Shown in pieces: positions 1-9,800 of a stretch of DNA of 64,000 bases. The notes beneath the pieces are model-generated. The model searched no databases. It saw only the letters and a program-made list of their open reading frames with translations, and was not told the origin of the DNA. Location: contig NZ_CP009962.1 in assembly GCF_000786695.1 (NCBI RefSeq), forward strand, positions 1,116,001 through 1,180,000, read 5' to 3'. How positions within the stretch are numbered: position 1 is the first letter of the stretch; every line of letters begins with the position of its first letter. The position numbers and the translations under genes are program-made. The stretch comes from Collimonas arenae. Lineage in GTDB: Bacteria > Pseudomonadota > Gammaproteobacteria > Burkholderiales > Burkholderiaceae_D.

Positions 1-2218
1 TCGGCGCATCTGGAATAGCCGGAACCGCGCTTATCGAAGTCACGTTCGGCATGGTCGGAATAATAGATGCCGACTGCACGGACGACGGTATCTGCGATGC
101 AGGCGCGATATTGATGCCTCCAACAGCCGAAGACGCTACAGCCGTCGCGCCCCCGCCTGCCAGCGCAGCCAACTTGTCCTTGTCAGCGGCCTGAATCGTA
201 CTGACCTTGCCTACCTTAAACCCCTCCATTTTACCCATGCCGTCGAGCAGCATATTCATTTCATCGCTCGACAGGTCTCCTATTTTCTTGCCGCGTAAAT
301 CTAATCCCTTTGCATCAGCTGTTTTGTAAATTCTGTCAGCATACGCCTTAACATCTGCCTTGCCGGAGTAGTCGGAAATCGCATACTTCGGCAGCATTTC
401 CTCAATGGTTTTTTTCCCATGAGAAGACTTCAAAAGCTGTGCTTGAGCATCGCGACCAGATTCTGCTGAATCGAATACGGCATTGCCCCATTGGTCAAGG
501 TCGACAATTCCAGTGCCATAACGTTTCTGAGCCGCCGCGAGCGCGGCCTCCTTCGTCCGCTTGGTCTTGACAGTCTTGTCTGCGCTACCGGCATATTCAA
601 ATTTCAAATTTCCGGGATTATTGTTCCGCCATGCAGCCGTGCCGCCATCACGCTGCTCAACAGAGCCATCCTGATGTTCAAAAATTCGAGTCATCCCAAC
701 CGCTTTAACCAGCCGCACAATGGGACTCGCCATTTTCTCAGCGCGCCCTTTCACGTAACCGCCAGCCGCACTAGCACCAGTCTTAACAGCGTCACCGACT
801 ACAGCAGCACCTTTCTTTACATCCTCGACTACCGGAGCGACGGCAGCCTTGGCTTTGTCAATGATAGGTGCCACTACAGCTTTTGTCTTTTCAACAGTGA
901 CAGCGGCCACTTCTTTAACCTTAGCTACTGTCGCATTGACATCAATACCTAGTTTGCTTTTCAAGAAGGCCTTTGCCCCATTAATGACGGAATCCCAGGC
1001 TGCACCAACCGTCTTCGAGATATCGGATAGTTTGTCGGTTGCCGCCTTCCAGGAATCCTTGATGAACGCAACGGATGTGTCCCAAGCACCAGTGATCTGC
1101 GCGCCAATCTTTTCCCAGTCGAGGGTAGAAAGCCATGCGCCGACCAGCTCACCAACCTTGTCACCGACCATGCCACCAATGACAGTACCTATAGGCCCAC
1201 CGAGCAATGTACCGATACCGCCGCCGATAAGTGCGCCAACGCCGGAGCCTACGCCTGTAAAGCGACCTTTGCGATTTTCCTCCGGTGTTTTATCTGGATC
1301 GTCAGGACCAAATGCGCTGGTCGCCGCAGAGATGCCGGCGAATGCCGCTCCGATAAGCGGGATGCGACGGAATAATCCCTTCCCTAATCCGCCCATCAGA
1401 CGACCGCCCCCCCTGAGCAGACCACCAAGCAGGCCGTCCCCACCTTTAAGCAGACCTCCGAGCGCGCCAAGACCAGGAATTTTAGTAAAAAGCCCACCGA
1501 GCATCGATAGGATACCGCCAGATTTTTCTCCAGCGCTATCCTTATGCTTATTCTCGCCTGCACGCCTGGCTTCGGCTAAATGGTAGGCAGAGTCTTCCTG
1601 ACGCAAACCCCGTAGCTCATTCCATAAGCGCTTGTACCAGACAACCTTTTTGTCGTCAGCGCCTTTGCCGAATAACTTCGCCCAGCCACGACCAAGCGGT
1701 GCAACAATGGAGTGAAGTTCTTTCGCGGCTGCGATAGCAGGGGCAACATCTGGAGCCTTTACGACTGCCGCACCTACCACGCCATGTACCGCCCCCATCG
1801 CTTTTTTTAGTGGATTGCGAATATCGAGTTCTTCATCGTCTTCTTGTGGCTCAGACGCCACCTTCTTTTTATTTGGACTGTTCTCTTTTTTCGTCTTTTC
1901 TTCTGGCTTACTTACCTTGGCGTTGGCCGGCAGGAATCGCCCATTCGCGCCGCGCTTAGCGGGCGTGGCTGGCGTAACCCTCAACCTGGTCGCTCGTTCT
2001 GCGTTGACTGTAGCTGCTTTGGATTTTGGCGTGGCTATAACATTCTTAACTGCTACGTCATTTTTTTTCGCGGTTATTCTGGTCTGCACAGCCGCAGTAG
2101 ACAACGATTCACGCAGGCTATGAACTTCGTTCCTGATCTCTGTCCAGAGTTTGAGCGCTCGTGCCCACTGCACCGGCTCTCCCTGGAGAAATCCCTTATC
2201 GTCGCTTTTCAATGCCAT
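1..2218 (-). CDS. Tape-measure-like virion protein with RNNNPGN domain (3' end outside window)
   Basis: The reading frame is open from an ATG at 2218 to the window edge, giving at least 739 codons. Residues 1-140 are basic and low-complexity. Residues about 225-330 are glycine-rich and hydrophobic with GALIGG/GTLLGG-type repeats, as in the membrane-active part of tape-measure proteins. Residues about 410-500 are Lys/Ala/Val heptad-like. Around residue 530 lies AWRNNNPGNL, the signature of a lysozyme-like domain found in phage structural proteins of the P5 type. The combination suggests a tail tape-measure or virion-associated murein hydrolase that opens the cell wall during DNA entry. The neighbouring upstream genes on the same strand support a tail cassette. 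The C-terminus is missing, so family placement is uncertain. Confidence 0.65.
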   Translation of the reverse strand, partial: MALKSDDKGFLQGEPVQWARALKLWTEIRNEVHSLRESLSTAAVQTRITAKKNDVAVKNVIATPKSKAATVNAERATRLRVTPATPAKRGANGRFLPANAKVSKPEEKTKKENSPNKKKVASEPQEDDEELDIRNPLKKAMGAVHGVVGAAVVKAPDVAPAIAAAKELHSIVAPLGRGWAKLFGKGADDKKVVWYKRLWNELRGLRQEDSAYHLAEARRAGENKHKDSAGEKSGGILSMLGGLFTKIPGLGALGGLLKGGDGLLGGLLRGGGRLMGGLGKGLFRRIPLIGAAFAGISAATSAFGPDDPDKTPEENRKGRFTGVGSGVGALIGGGIGTLLGGPIGTVIGGMVGDKVGELVGAWLSTLDWEKIGAQITGAWDTSVAFIKDSWKAATDKLSDISKTVGAAWDSVINGAKAFLKSKLGIDVNATVAKVKEVAAVTVEKTKAVVAPIIDKAKAAVAPVVEDVKKGAAVVGDAVKTGASAAGGYVKGRAEKMASPIVRLVKAVGMTRIFEHQDGSVEQRDGGTAAWRNNNPGNLKFEYAGSADKTVKTKRTKEAALAAAQKRYGTGIVDLDQWGNAVFDSAESGRDAQAQLLKSSHGKKTIEEMLPKYAISDYSGKADVKAYADRIYKTADAKGLDLRGKKIGDLSSDEMNMLLDGMGKMEGFKVGKVSTIQAADKDKLAALAGGGATAVASSAVGGINIAPASQIPSSVQSASIIPTMPNVTSISAVPAIPDAP

Positions 2219-2246
2219 GTTATATCACCGGTTGAAAGATTTGTGG

Positions 2247-2987
2247 CTAGGCAGACGCCATCGTGACACCCTGTAGACTAGTCTCGTGCGCTGCTGCTCG
2301 CGCCAGCATAAGGTCGGCACGACGGTTCAGAAATTTTCTTGTCGTCATCAGCGTAGCTTGAACATCATCGATTGCCCGCTGGAGGTTAGCGCCTCCCAGG
2401 ATATCGTTCTGGAAATGCTTGTTTTGCCGGCACGACGTGTCGAACGCTTCAACCACGCGCTTCGCCTGAGCGAGCAAAGCGGTTAAATGTCCCTCCATTG
2501 GGGTCATATCGCTGGCATTTTTCAGGAGGATCGAGGCGAGGGACTGGCTTTGCTGCAAGATTTGCGCACGCACCGTGCGGATTATCGCCATCTGTTCGGC
2601 AATCTTCGGGTCACGCTCCGGCTCGTCGGACAAACCCATAAGGTAGTCGGAACTGACGCCGTATGCCAGCGCGGCCCGGACAATTGCCTTCCTGGAAATT
2701 GGGCTGTAGCCGCTCTCCATTTTAGAAAGCGCTGATGAGTTTTGATAGCCCAGCAGTTTGGCTGCTGCTATTTGCTCCAGATTGTTCAATCTGCGGGCGT
2801 TAATGAGGCGTATGCGAAGTGTTTCATCGAGCGGTCGACCAACGATAAACTCTCGCGCCTTCTGTCCCGAAAAATCCGCGATGGCTTTTGAAGTCAGCCA
2901 TCTGCGGCAAGATTCAGTGTCTTGAATTTCTTCAATATCGTGGGCGTCCTCGATATCTATCTCGGAATCGGCGTCAAGATTGTTCAT
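2247..2987 (-). CDS. XRE-family helix-turn-helix protein, 246 aa
   Basis: The N-terminus (1-60) is acidic. Residues about 60-125 form an XRE/Cro-type helix-turn-helix, visible as the IRLINARR, AAKLLGY, ALSKMESG and YGVSSDYLMGLSD segments. The C-terminal half is helical and without a known domain. It probably binds DNA. An AGGACC Shine-Dalgarno sequence precedes the ATG. Its position is odd: it lies between the tape-measure-like gene (28 bp downstream) and an uncharacterised tail-cassette gene, all on one strand, so it is probably co-transcribed with late genes. A target operator cannot be identified from the sequence. Confidence 0.7.
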   Translation of the reverse strand: MNNLDADSEIDIEDAHDIEEIQDTESCRRWLTSKAIADFSGQKAREFIVGRPLDETLRIRLINARRLNNLEQIAAAKLLGYQNSSALSKMESGYSPISRKAIVRAALAYGVSSDYLMGLSDEPERDPKIAEQMAIIRTVRAQILQQSQSLASILLKNASDMTPMEGHLTALLAQAKRVVEAFDTSCRQNKHFQNDILGGANLQRAIDDVQATLMTTRKFLNRRADLMLARAAAHETSLQGVTMASA

Positions 2988-3059
2988 TTATTTGGTCCTG
3001 TTGTGGAAATTAATTGTCGGTCAACCACCGCCAGGTGCTGCCGCTGGCGGCTCTGTGGC

Positions 3060-3851
3060 TTAGGTCGGCGTCATGAAGCGGCGCATATCGTCTTTGTCGT
3101 GCGCAGTCAGAGAGCAGAGGGTCATTGGGATGAGGATTTCCGTGTAGAAGCCGTTCGACTCTATTGGAGAAGACAGCGGCTCTCCAATCGACTCAATGAC
3201 CATGGGCGCATACGTGCGGCGCTTGTAGGTGAAGCCGATCATCTGCGGAGCCTTAGAAGGAAGTAGGGCCGTGACGTAATCGGAGATACCGCTCTTTTTT
3301 GACATCACCCTCGCTACAAGACTGTCCTTGCTCAACTGCTGCGGAAGCGCCCAAAACCACAACTGCTGAAGCGGCGCTTCAACTTCTGATTGCGCATCGA
3401 AATGCGCTCGGAAAAGCATAGTTAGGGTGATTTTCAGGGGGGGCATTCCGCTGAAAATCTGAGTGGAGTTCATCTTCGTAATGCCAGTGCGGCCCTGAAC
3501 ATCCTGAAGCGTTTTCGTTACGACGCCTGGATCGGAGGGGGATTGCGAAGACGAAGCAGTCTTACCGCCGCTCGGGGCTGCACGAACATCATTCATAGCC
3601 CCGAGTAGCGCTCCCGATTGAAGCATCGCGACCAGTGCTGGAGCTTTTGTGTCAGGGCTACTATTCTCAAATGGCGACTGCCAATTCAGCGTTGCGTCTA
3701 GATTCACCTCTGTCAGCGGTGCTTGCACTTCAATCATCTCTTGACCATCTCGAAGCCCATCTTTGTTCACTGGGTAGAAGCTGGCTATCAGTAATGGGTT
3801 CAAGCCCATCCAGTCGCTGCTCAAAATCGTGTTGTCGCTGGTGCTCTTCAT
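3060..3851 (-). CDS. Uncharacterised protein of the tail-type cassette, 263 aa
   Basis: No domain is recognised with confidence. The protein has a predicted beta-rich core with FSGMPPLKITLTMLF and a later MIGFTYKRRTYAPMVIE segment, and no signal peptide or membrane span. The start is supported by GGAG upstream of the ATG. It lies between the coiled-coil gene and the XRE gene on the same strand. I infer a baseplate or tail-tube-associated part from position and from a loose resemblance to myophage tail accessory proteins; this is weak. Confidence 0.5.
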   Translation of the reverse strand: MKSTSDNTILSSDWMGLNPLLIASFYPVNKDGLRDGQEMIEVQAPLTEVNLDATLNWQSPFENSSPDTKAPALVAMLQSGALLGAMNDVRAAPSGGKTASSSQSPSDPGVVTKTLQDVQGRTGITKMNSTQIFSGMPPLKITLTMLFRAHFDAQSEVEAPLQQLWFWALPQQLSKDSLVARVMSKKSGISDYVTALLPSKAPQMIGFTYKRRTYAPMVIESIGEPLSSPIESNGFYTEILIPMTLCSLTAHDKDDMRRFMTPT

Positions 3852-3871
3852 AAGTGCGGCTCCAGTTAGAA

Positions 3872-4591
3872 TTATTTCAGGCGCTTGTTTTGCTCAGTCA
3901 ATTGAGATTGACGAACTAACAGCGTAGGCAATTCGACTCCCTGAAGTCTCTCCATCCGAAACCGAGGAAAATCTTCTGTAAACGACTGGAGCAACCGCTG
4001 CTTTGTTTCGAGTCCCTTGATTAGAAAGCGCCACGATTCAATTTGCTCAAAAGTTGGCTCAATCTTTATATCCAGCATTTGCTGTTTGCTCAGGCCCGCC
4101 GCTCGGTATTTTCCCTCGGCTTGATGCCGCGTTGTCTCGGCCGTCAAGATGCTATGGCGAAGCCGCTTAAGTTCTTTACCAATTTCAAATTGACTGTCTC
4201 CGGCTGCGAGTAGCGCGGGTGTTACCTGGTTGCGGCGCTGCTTTGTGTAAGCATCCCATTGCTTCAAATCTGTTTTTGCCTGAGCGAGTTCACGGGACAC
4301 GGCAGTATTAAAGTTGCGCAGAGTCGTTTCAATCGGCGTCGCATCAGCTTGCTCCGCCTGTACCGCGATTTGCAAAAAATGAACTCGACCAACTGTTTGA
4401 AAAAGCTCAGTGAAAGATTGTTCAAGCTGCGAGAGCGCTCGGCTGACGACAGGGTCTTTGCCATTCGCGTTCGCTTCCGCCGTTTCCATGTCGAAAGTGA
4501 ACTCTGGATCGGTTCCCGACTGTCCGGCGAGAATTGGCAAGAACACTGAAATAAATTCGGTTGTTGAGGGGAGTGCTTCAGATTGTTTCAT
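3872..4591 (-). CDS. Coiled-coil protein at head of tail-type operon, 239 aa
   Basis: The protein is not recognised by family. Residues about 50-215 are almost entirely charged helix with heptad-like spacing, so an extended coiled coil is likely. A strong AGGAGGT Shine-Dalgarno sequence lies just before the ATG, consistent with high expression, and the gene is the first of the minus-strand group that leads into the tape-measure-like gene, with only 20 bp to the next gene. A structural or assembly role is inferred from context only. Confidence 0.55.
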   Translation of the reverse strand: MKQSEALPSTTEFISVFLPILAGQSGTDPEFTFDMETAEANANGKDPVVSRALSQLEQSFTELFQTVGRVHFLQIAVQAEQADATPIETTLRNFNTAVSRELAQAKTDLKQWDAYTKQRRNQVTPALLAAGDSQFEIGKELKRLRHSILTAETTRHQAEGKYRAAGLSKQQMLDIKIEPTFEQIESWRFLIKGLETKQRLLQSFTEDFPRFRMERLQGVELPTLLVRQSQLTEQNKRLK

Positions 4592-5458
4592 GGGACCTCC
4601 TGTGGTGATGAGAGCAAAGTCTGTCTCACCGATGAAGCTGGCTAGCTCTAGGTTTTACGGAAATCGCTATTTTTAAGCTGGTTCGGCGTGAAGTCCAAGA
4701 AAACCAAAGCAAATGCGGCTGAACATCGGAAAATTCGCTAACCAGGTGAGTCCCGCCACGGGGCAACCTAGGATGCTGCGATAGGTAGCGTGCTGCCGGC
4801 CAAGCGACTTGATTCCGAGACAAATAGACCGGAAGCGCCCTGCATCACTGTTAAGGTGTTTTGCTGACGTCCTGCAAGTCTCTCGCGCACGCATAAGCAT
4901 AAGAAAATTCAGGCCTACGCCGTAGCGTCCTGTCTCTAATTATGGAATTTCACGCAAGAAATAACCCGTCAGAAGTTGATTCCTTCATCAGGCATTTACA
5001 ACGAAGATTTAAGGGCACCGGTTGAATTTGATTCTACCGGCGTCTCTTTTGGCACCCGAGGGGCGAGAAAGGTGCTCTAGATGGGACAACGAGTGTGACT
5101 TCAAGTCTTGATGGCTTGACGTTGGACGATCCCGCCTCTACTTCCAATCCCATACAGAGCACACGCAACAAATATAGCCACTCCGCAAACCCGCGTCAAT
5201 GAAGGGCGCTGTAGATGCGCATCGGCGGCTTGTTTGACACTAAGTTTTGCGCTTCGATTTCACCATAAGTTTTGATAAGAGTTGCGATGCTTGCTCCTGT
5301 TTCAACTGTCGTGGGGCGTGCAACCGTTAGATGGCACTATGTTCGTGATTGTCCGAATATGGCTAAATATACCCATATGGAGCTATTTTATTAAAATATT
5401 GCACCATATGTTATTTTCCGTTAGCATCAATGGCATTGACACATTAATAGGAGAGCGC
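4592..5458. other. Long divergent intergenic region
   Basis: No convincing gene is seen on either strand. The region separates the minus-strand tail cassette from a plus-strand regulatory group and should hold their promoters. The part from about 5340 to 5430 is AT-rich and contains two CCATATG motifs (near 5380 and 5404). Short frames here have no ribosome binding site and biased, shadow-like composition. Confidence 0.5.
5399..5427 (+). promoter_or_regulatory. Candidate sigma70 promoter of the regulatory group
   Basis: TTGCAC at 5399-5404 and TAGCAT at 5422-5427 are separated by exactly 17 bp, inside an AT-rich tract 32 bp upstream of the GTG start at 5459. The fit to consensus is moderate. 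Confidence 0.35.
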
Positions 5459-5698
5459 GTGACGCCGGATATCTTTAAGGGAATGTTGGATGAACTAGGT
5501 TGGAAGTCTTCGGATTTTTGTCGCCAGGCTGGCGTTGGACGTAATACACCCAGCCGATGGTTAAATGGAGTTGTTCCTATACCCGCATGGGCCGGACGAT
5601 TTCTTGAGCTAACGATTGAAATCAAACGGCTACATGAAAAGTACGTGGTTCCGCCAAAAATTTACGGCTTGGCTGAAACTGACACGGAAGAACTCTAG
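5459..5698 (+). CDS. Small helix-turn-helix DNA-binding protein, 79 aa
   Basis: The frame is open further upstream, but the GTG at 5459 is preferred because AGGAGA lies 5 bp before it and the translated upstream part is unlike a protein. The sequence ILKGMLDELGW-like first helix is followed by DFCRQAGVGRNTPSRWLNG, a clear helix-turn-helix recognition unit. It is the first gene of a plus-strand trio of DNA-binding proteins divergent from the tail cassette, so a repressor or regulator of element A is likely. Confidence 0.6.
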   Translation: MTPDIFKGMLDELGWKSSDFCRQAGVGRNTPSRWLNGVVPIPAWAGRFLELTIEIKRLHEKYVVPPKIYGLAETDTEEL

Positions 5699-5758
5699 AA
5701 AATTCTAGCAATTCAGACCAAAAGTCTGCACGACACATAGCACATAAGGAGCAATAAA

Positions 5759-6310
5759 TTGAGTTCACCAAAGCTGACGAATGAAAACAAATCCAGTCTT
5801 GCCGCTGGAGCACAGGTCGCAAAACGTATGCTGGCCGGCATTGAAGACTTAGTGCTTCACGCCAAAAAAACTCACTCGGACTTTGACATCCAGGCTGTCG
5901 TCGACCTTATCGACCACAGCTTGAATTGTCAGGGCGATATGCGGCGTGGCCTTATATTCGGACTGGCTGACTTCGTGGCGAGTTCAGTCGAGGGATGCGC
6001 CCCGGGAGCGAGCACTTGGGACCCGACTGAGCGGTTTTCTGCCATGCGCGACACTGGACCTGATGTAGTTGGGGGGCAGTTTGCTCCGGGTACAACAATG
6101 AACGCAACGTCCCTCATCAACAAAAAGAAACTGCTGACAATGATTCCGCTGGCCGACCGCACAATTTTTGACATGGAAAAACGCGGAGATTTCCCAACGC
6201 GCATCACCTTGAATAGTCGGAATGTGGCGTGGGATTTAGCCGAAGTGGAAGCTTGGATAGGTGCAAAAAAAACATCTAGCGAACGAGCGCGACGCCCATT
6301 TGCAGCGTAA
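5759..6310 (+). CDS. AlpA-type DNA-binding protein with N-terminal extension, 183 aa
   Basis: The start is a TTG with AAGGAG about 7 bp upstream. The first 110 residues are not recognised. The last 70 residues, with SLINKKKLLTMIPLADRTIF, MEKRGDFPTRITLN and VAWDLAEVEAWI, have the shape of the AlpA/excisionase winged-helix family, in which such proteins activate integrase or excision genes of prophage-like elements. It sits 60 bp after the HTH gene and 41 bp before the next small HTH gene. A role in switching element A is inferred. Confidence 0.65.
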   Translation: MSSPKLTNENKSSLAAGAQVAKRMLAGIEDLVLHAKKTHSDFDIQAVVDLIDHSLNCQGDMRRGLIFGLADFVASSVEGCAPGASTWDPTERFSAMRDTGPDVVGGQFAPGTTMNATSLINKKKLLTMIPLADRTIFDMEKRGDFPTRITLNSRNVAWDLAEVEAWIGAKKTSSERARRPFAA

Positions 6311-6351
6311 AACGGGGTCAGGCGGCTTTGGTACGGAATAAAGGTAAAACG

Positions 6352-6576
6352 ATGAACACAGAATTCATGCTGCTGGCGATTTACAACAAACCACGGCTAA
6401 GTATTGACGAGGTATGCGAAGCACTAGGTATCAGCAAGGCAACTGGTTACACGCACCGGTCGCTAGGAAAATTTGCCGTACCCATGGCGGGCAATCCACT
6501 ATCCGCCGACATACGGGACGTTGCCGAGGCGATTGATCGGCTAAGGGAAGCAGGGAAAGACGCTGCTGCGCACTAG
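6352..6576 (+). CDS. PrtN-like small regulator, 74 aa
   Basis: The ATG at 6352 is chosen because AAAGG lies 7 bp upstream; an earlier TTG in frame has no such site. The protein begins MNTEFMLLAIYNKPRLSIDE, resembling the start of pyocin activator PrtN family proteins, then has an EVCEALGISKATGYTHRSLG helix-turn-helix and a short helix AEAIDRLREA. It is followed by a clear terminator. It may activate late or tail genes of element A, as PrtN does for pyocins; this is inference from family resemblance. Confidence 0.5.
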   Translation: MNTEFMLLAIYNKPRLSIDEVCEALGISKATGYTHRSLGKFAVPMAGNPLSADIRDVAEAIDRLREAGKDAAAH

Positions 6577-6594
6577 ATGGTAGTCGCTCATACC

Positions 6595-6628
6595 AAGCCG
6601 GGAAGACCGAAATTTTCCCGGCTTTTTG
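6595..6628 (+). terminator. Rho-independent terminator
   Basis: A 9-bp perfect stem, AAGCCGGGA at 6595-6603 and TCCCGGCTT at 6616-6624, is followed by a T run. It ends the plus-strand regulatory trio. The remaining 266 bp to the next gene show nothing recognisable. Confidence 0.85.
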
Positions 6629-6894
6629 CCTGTCGTTACAGATAAATTACGGGAAACTTCTCTGGCGTCGATCAGATATTGACATAGAAGCCCTGGAAAA
6701 AACATCACTTGTATTAGTTCAAACTCGAACTGACACGTCATGTCCGATGCGATCGACTGCAAACGACCCATTGCAGAAATTGGCAATCTCGACTTGCCTA
6801 GCACCAGGCCGACGTTCACACCTTATAGAAGCTGCTCGCTACCCCATCCAAGTGTCCATGGACCGAACTCCGCCAACCACCTCATTGTCCAAAG

Positions 6895-9800
6895 CTATCC
6901 ATGCTGGTTCACCGCCGCAATTTGCGTCGGGCGGACCAAGTCCAAATATCCGGACTGCCCGATCGAGGCCAGGAAACTCACGAGTTCCTCCACACGTTTG
7001 ACTGTTGCGGTTGTGCCACGTGATTGGCCAGCCGTTAGGAGCGCTCGAATTGATTGATCTTGACCTACGTAGACCCACGGTTCAACGTTTTGATTCGTGA
7101 GCAACTTCTCTAGGACCTCGACAGCGCGATCCACATGTGTTTCACAAACCTTGGCAAGCCACGCCACAACGTTGTATGCCGGCTCCGGGACGAACCCTGA
7201 GCGCAACATCCTGAGTAGTCGGTCAAAGAGCCAAGTGAGGTCGATTTGATGGTTCTCGCACCACAGCCCGATTGAACCGAGTTCTCCCTCAAAGTGGGCA
7301 CGCTCGGTTGCAACCTCGCTAGCGGCAAGCCGACTGTCCCAAAAGGCCAGCACCCGCGTCCGCTGCAAATCCGGGAAGTCAGTGGCAGGTTTCTGCAAGT
7401 TCCTACCTAGCGCCCACATGACATGTTGGCGAACCTTCCCTGGTGCCTTGATCAGGAAGGAGTCAAGCAACCCGCCAGATTGAAGATCGAGATATTCGTT
7501 CAGATAGAGAATAACCAGGTACTCGCCAAGGCGATTCTGTCGGTACCCTTTGCGATCGTTGGGCGTGTCAGCAATGAGTCCTATCTCATGCACATAGTCG
7601 CTGCGCAGATCGTCAAGCTTTGAACCAAGTGGCCCACCGTCATGAAGAAGGTGGCTAAGCCATGCAGCGCGCCGCAACTGCTGATCGGATCGTGCAAACA
7701 TTGGCACCATGTTTTCGGTGAGCCAGCTCTCTCCAAAATAAAACAGCCACCCTAGATAGCGCCCCATGATCGACCGCGGGATGCGACCGTTTGGTGAGCA
7801 ATCCCGAAGTTCAGTCTCTAATGCAGCCATGACCGGCGGCGTCAGTGCGAGAGCTTCGCGCGGCGTGCTCGCATGCGTCGATCCCGCTTCCTTGCTCAGC
7901 CAAAAGATCAACAGTATGCAAAGTTCAATGGCAGCCCCTCGCAAAGTTGTTTCCGAAGCGAAGTACGGGTCCCTCTCAAATCGCTCTTCAAAGTCGTCAA
8001 CCTCGGGCGCCTGAGGTGCGTGACGATGAAGTGTTAAGAGCAGGTCCTGAACTGTTTCCTTGTGTTCAAAACCTATCCCAGCGGCGCCACGCCGCAAGCC
8101 TGCCTTCAGGAGCTCGCCCCCGGCTGCGCAGGCCCAATGCCATGTCGGATCGTCGCCTTCGGCAATCGAGGCCGAAGCAATTGGCTCATTCAGGCGGGAA
8201 AATGTTAGACCGAGCAACTGTAGAACCGAGGTCCATGGGAAATCGCGCTGATTTCTTGTCGCATCGCTCAACCCATCAAGCAATCGATGAACGTAGACGG
8301 CAGGAAGGTCGGCAAACTGCATGGCCTCTTGCGCATACTTCACCGGGTTCTGGGTCGCGACCCTCATTAGCTCCTGAGCAAGAGCTGTTATAGTCTGACG
8401 CCGCGGCTCATGGCGGGGCTGCCAGTCACGCAGGAATGCGACGATCTCTGCGATGGGCTGCGACGCGAAATCTGCTGTTGCCAGCGGGCTTTCTTCCTGT
8501 CCAGTCCAATATGCGTTCCGCCAAGCCTCAGGATCGCCAAACTCTGCGACGATTGCATCGACCGAGCGCTGTCGATCTGTCGGCAGTACAGCCCGCCAAT
8601 ACCAAAGTGCATCGCGCAACACGTGGGCCGAGAAGATACGCACCTCTTCAGCATTCGGTGGCTGCTTCGCGCGCTCTTCAAAGCGTGCCTTCCAGCCGTC
8701 CATATAGCGCCCTGAAATAGCATCTGCTTGCCCGAGGACTGTCTGCTGATCCGTGGGTGTCAGCGATGGAAACCAAGCAAGCGCAAGGAGCGCGTACTCG
8801 TGCGTGCACCATGGCGCTTCGAGAAGCTCGGCATCCAAGAGCAATGACCTTGCCCGCTCGGACGCAGCGGCCGGGTGCTGTGAAAGCAAGAACATTTCCA
8901 AGCGGCGAAAGAGCTTTGGCGTATGCTTTCCAAGCACTTCCAAGACAGCCGGCATCTGCAGTGCGTCGCCGTGGATGATCTGCTCGGCAGAATATCGCAC
9001 TTGGCACTTCAACGCGTCGTAGATGCTGTAGTTAGCGTTCGAGTCATCCGTAATCAGTCCTTGATCGTATGACGTAGGATCGAACGCCGGATCATCGCCA
9101 GCCTTGCGACTGACCACCGCTTGGTTCAAGAGATCGCTGAACAGTTCTAGGGCTGCCACGCCAAATGCCGCCGTCAGCACGGGCGTCAACTGCGGCAAGC
9201 TGTGCTCATACATGTGCTGTGCATAGAGGCTTGTGGTGTTGCCGTCGTCGCCGAACACCTGCAGGAGGCGGGCTGCCACCGCTAGCGCCGCAGCGCGCTG
9301 CCCCCCGTTTGCGAGTCGCTTTACCAATTGCTCAGCCGGCTGAAGCGTCATGGAGTTGGCATCGCGGTCAAGCCATCCGACCGCGACCTCTGCAAGAGAC
9401 GCGGCTTCGGCGGCCGGAAAGGCGGCGATGATCTCCATACCGCTGCGCCTGACATCGGGGTGTTTTGAGGGTGCAACATTTCTGACAGCCATCGCAACCT
9501 GGTCTCTGACAGTTGCGTCCTCAGACTCCGCCATGCGCCGCAGATAGCTTCCTGCTGGCCATTCTCCAAACCGTCCGACGTTGACGCCTGCGCCCGTGAG
9601 CTCTGGCAGCGGCGGCCCGATGAGTTTCTGCTGGGCCAGAAAAGGCAACCAATCTGCGGTTTGCAGTCTGTGGAAGAAATGCCACTGCAGCGGCATTGCG
9701 CTGGGCACTTCTGCTCCGAATAATTTGGCCGCTTGACTTTTGTCGGACATCGCAGCAAGTTCCTCGACCCGTCGCATGAGCACGCTGTAGCGCCTTTGTA

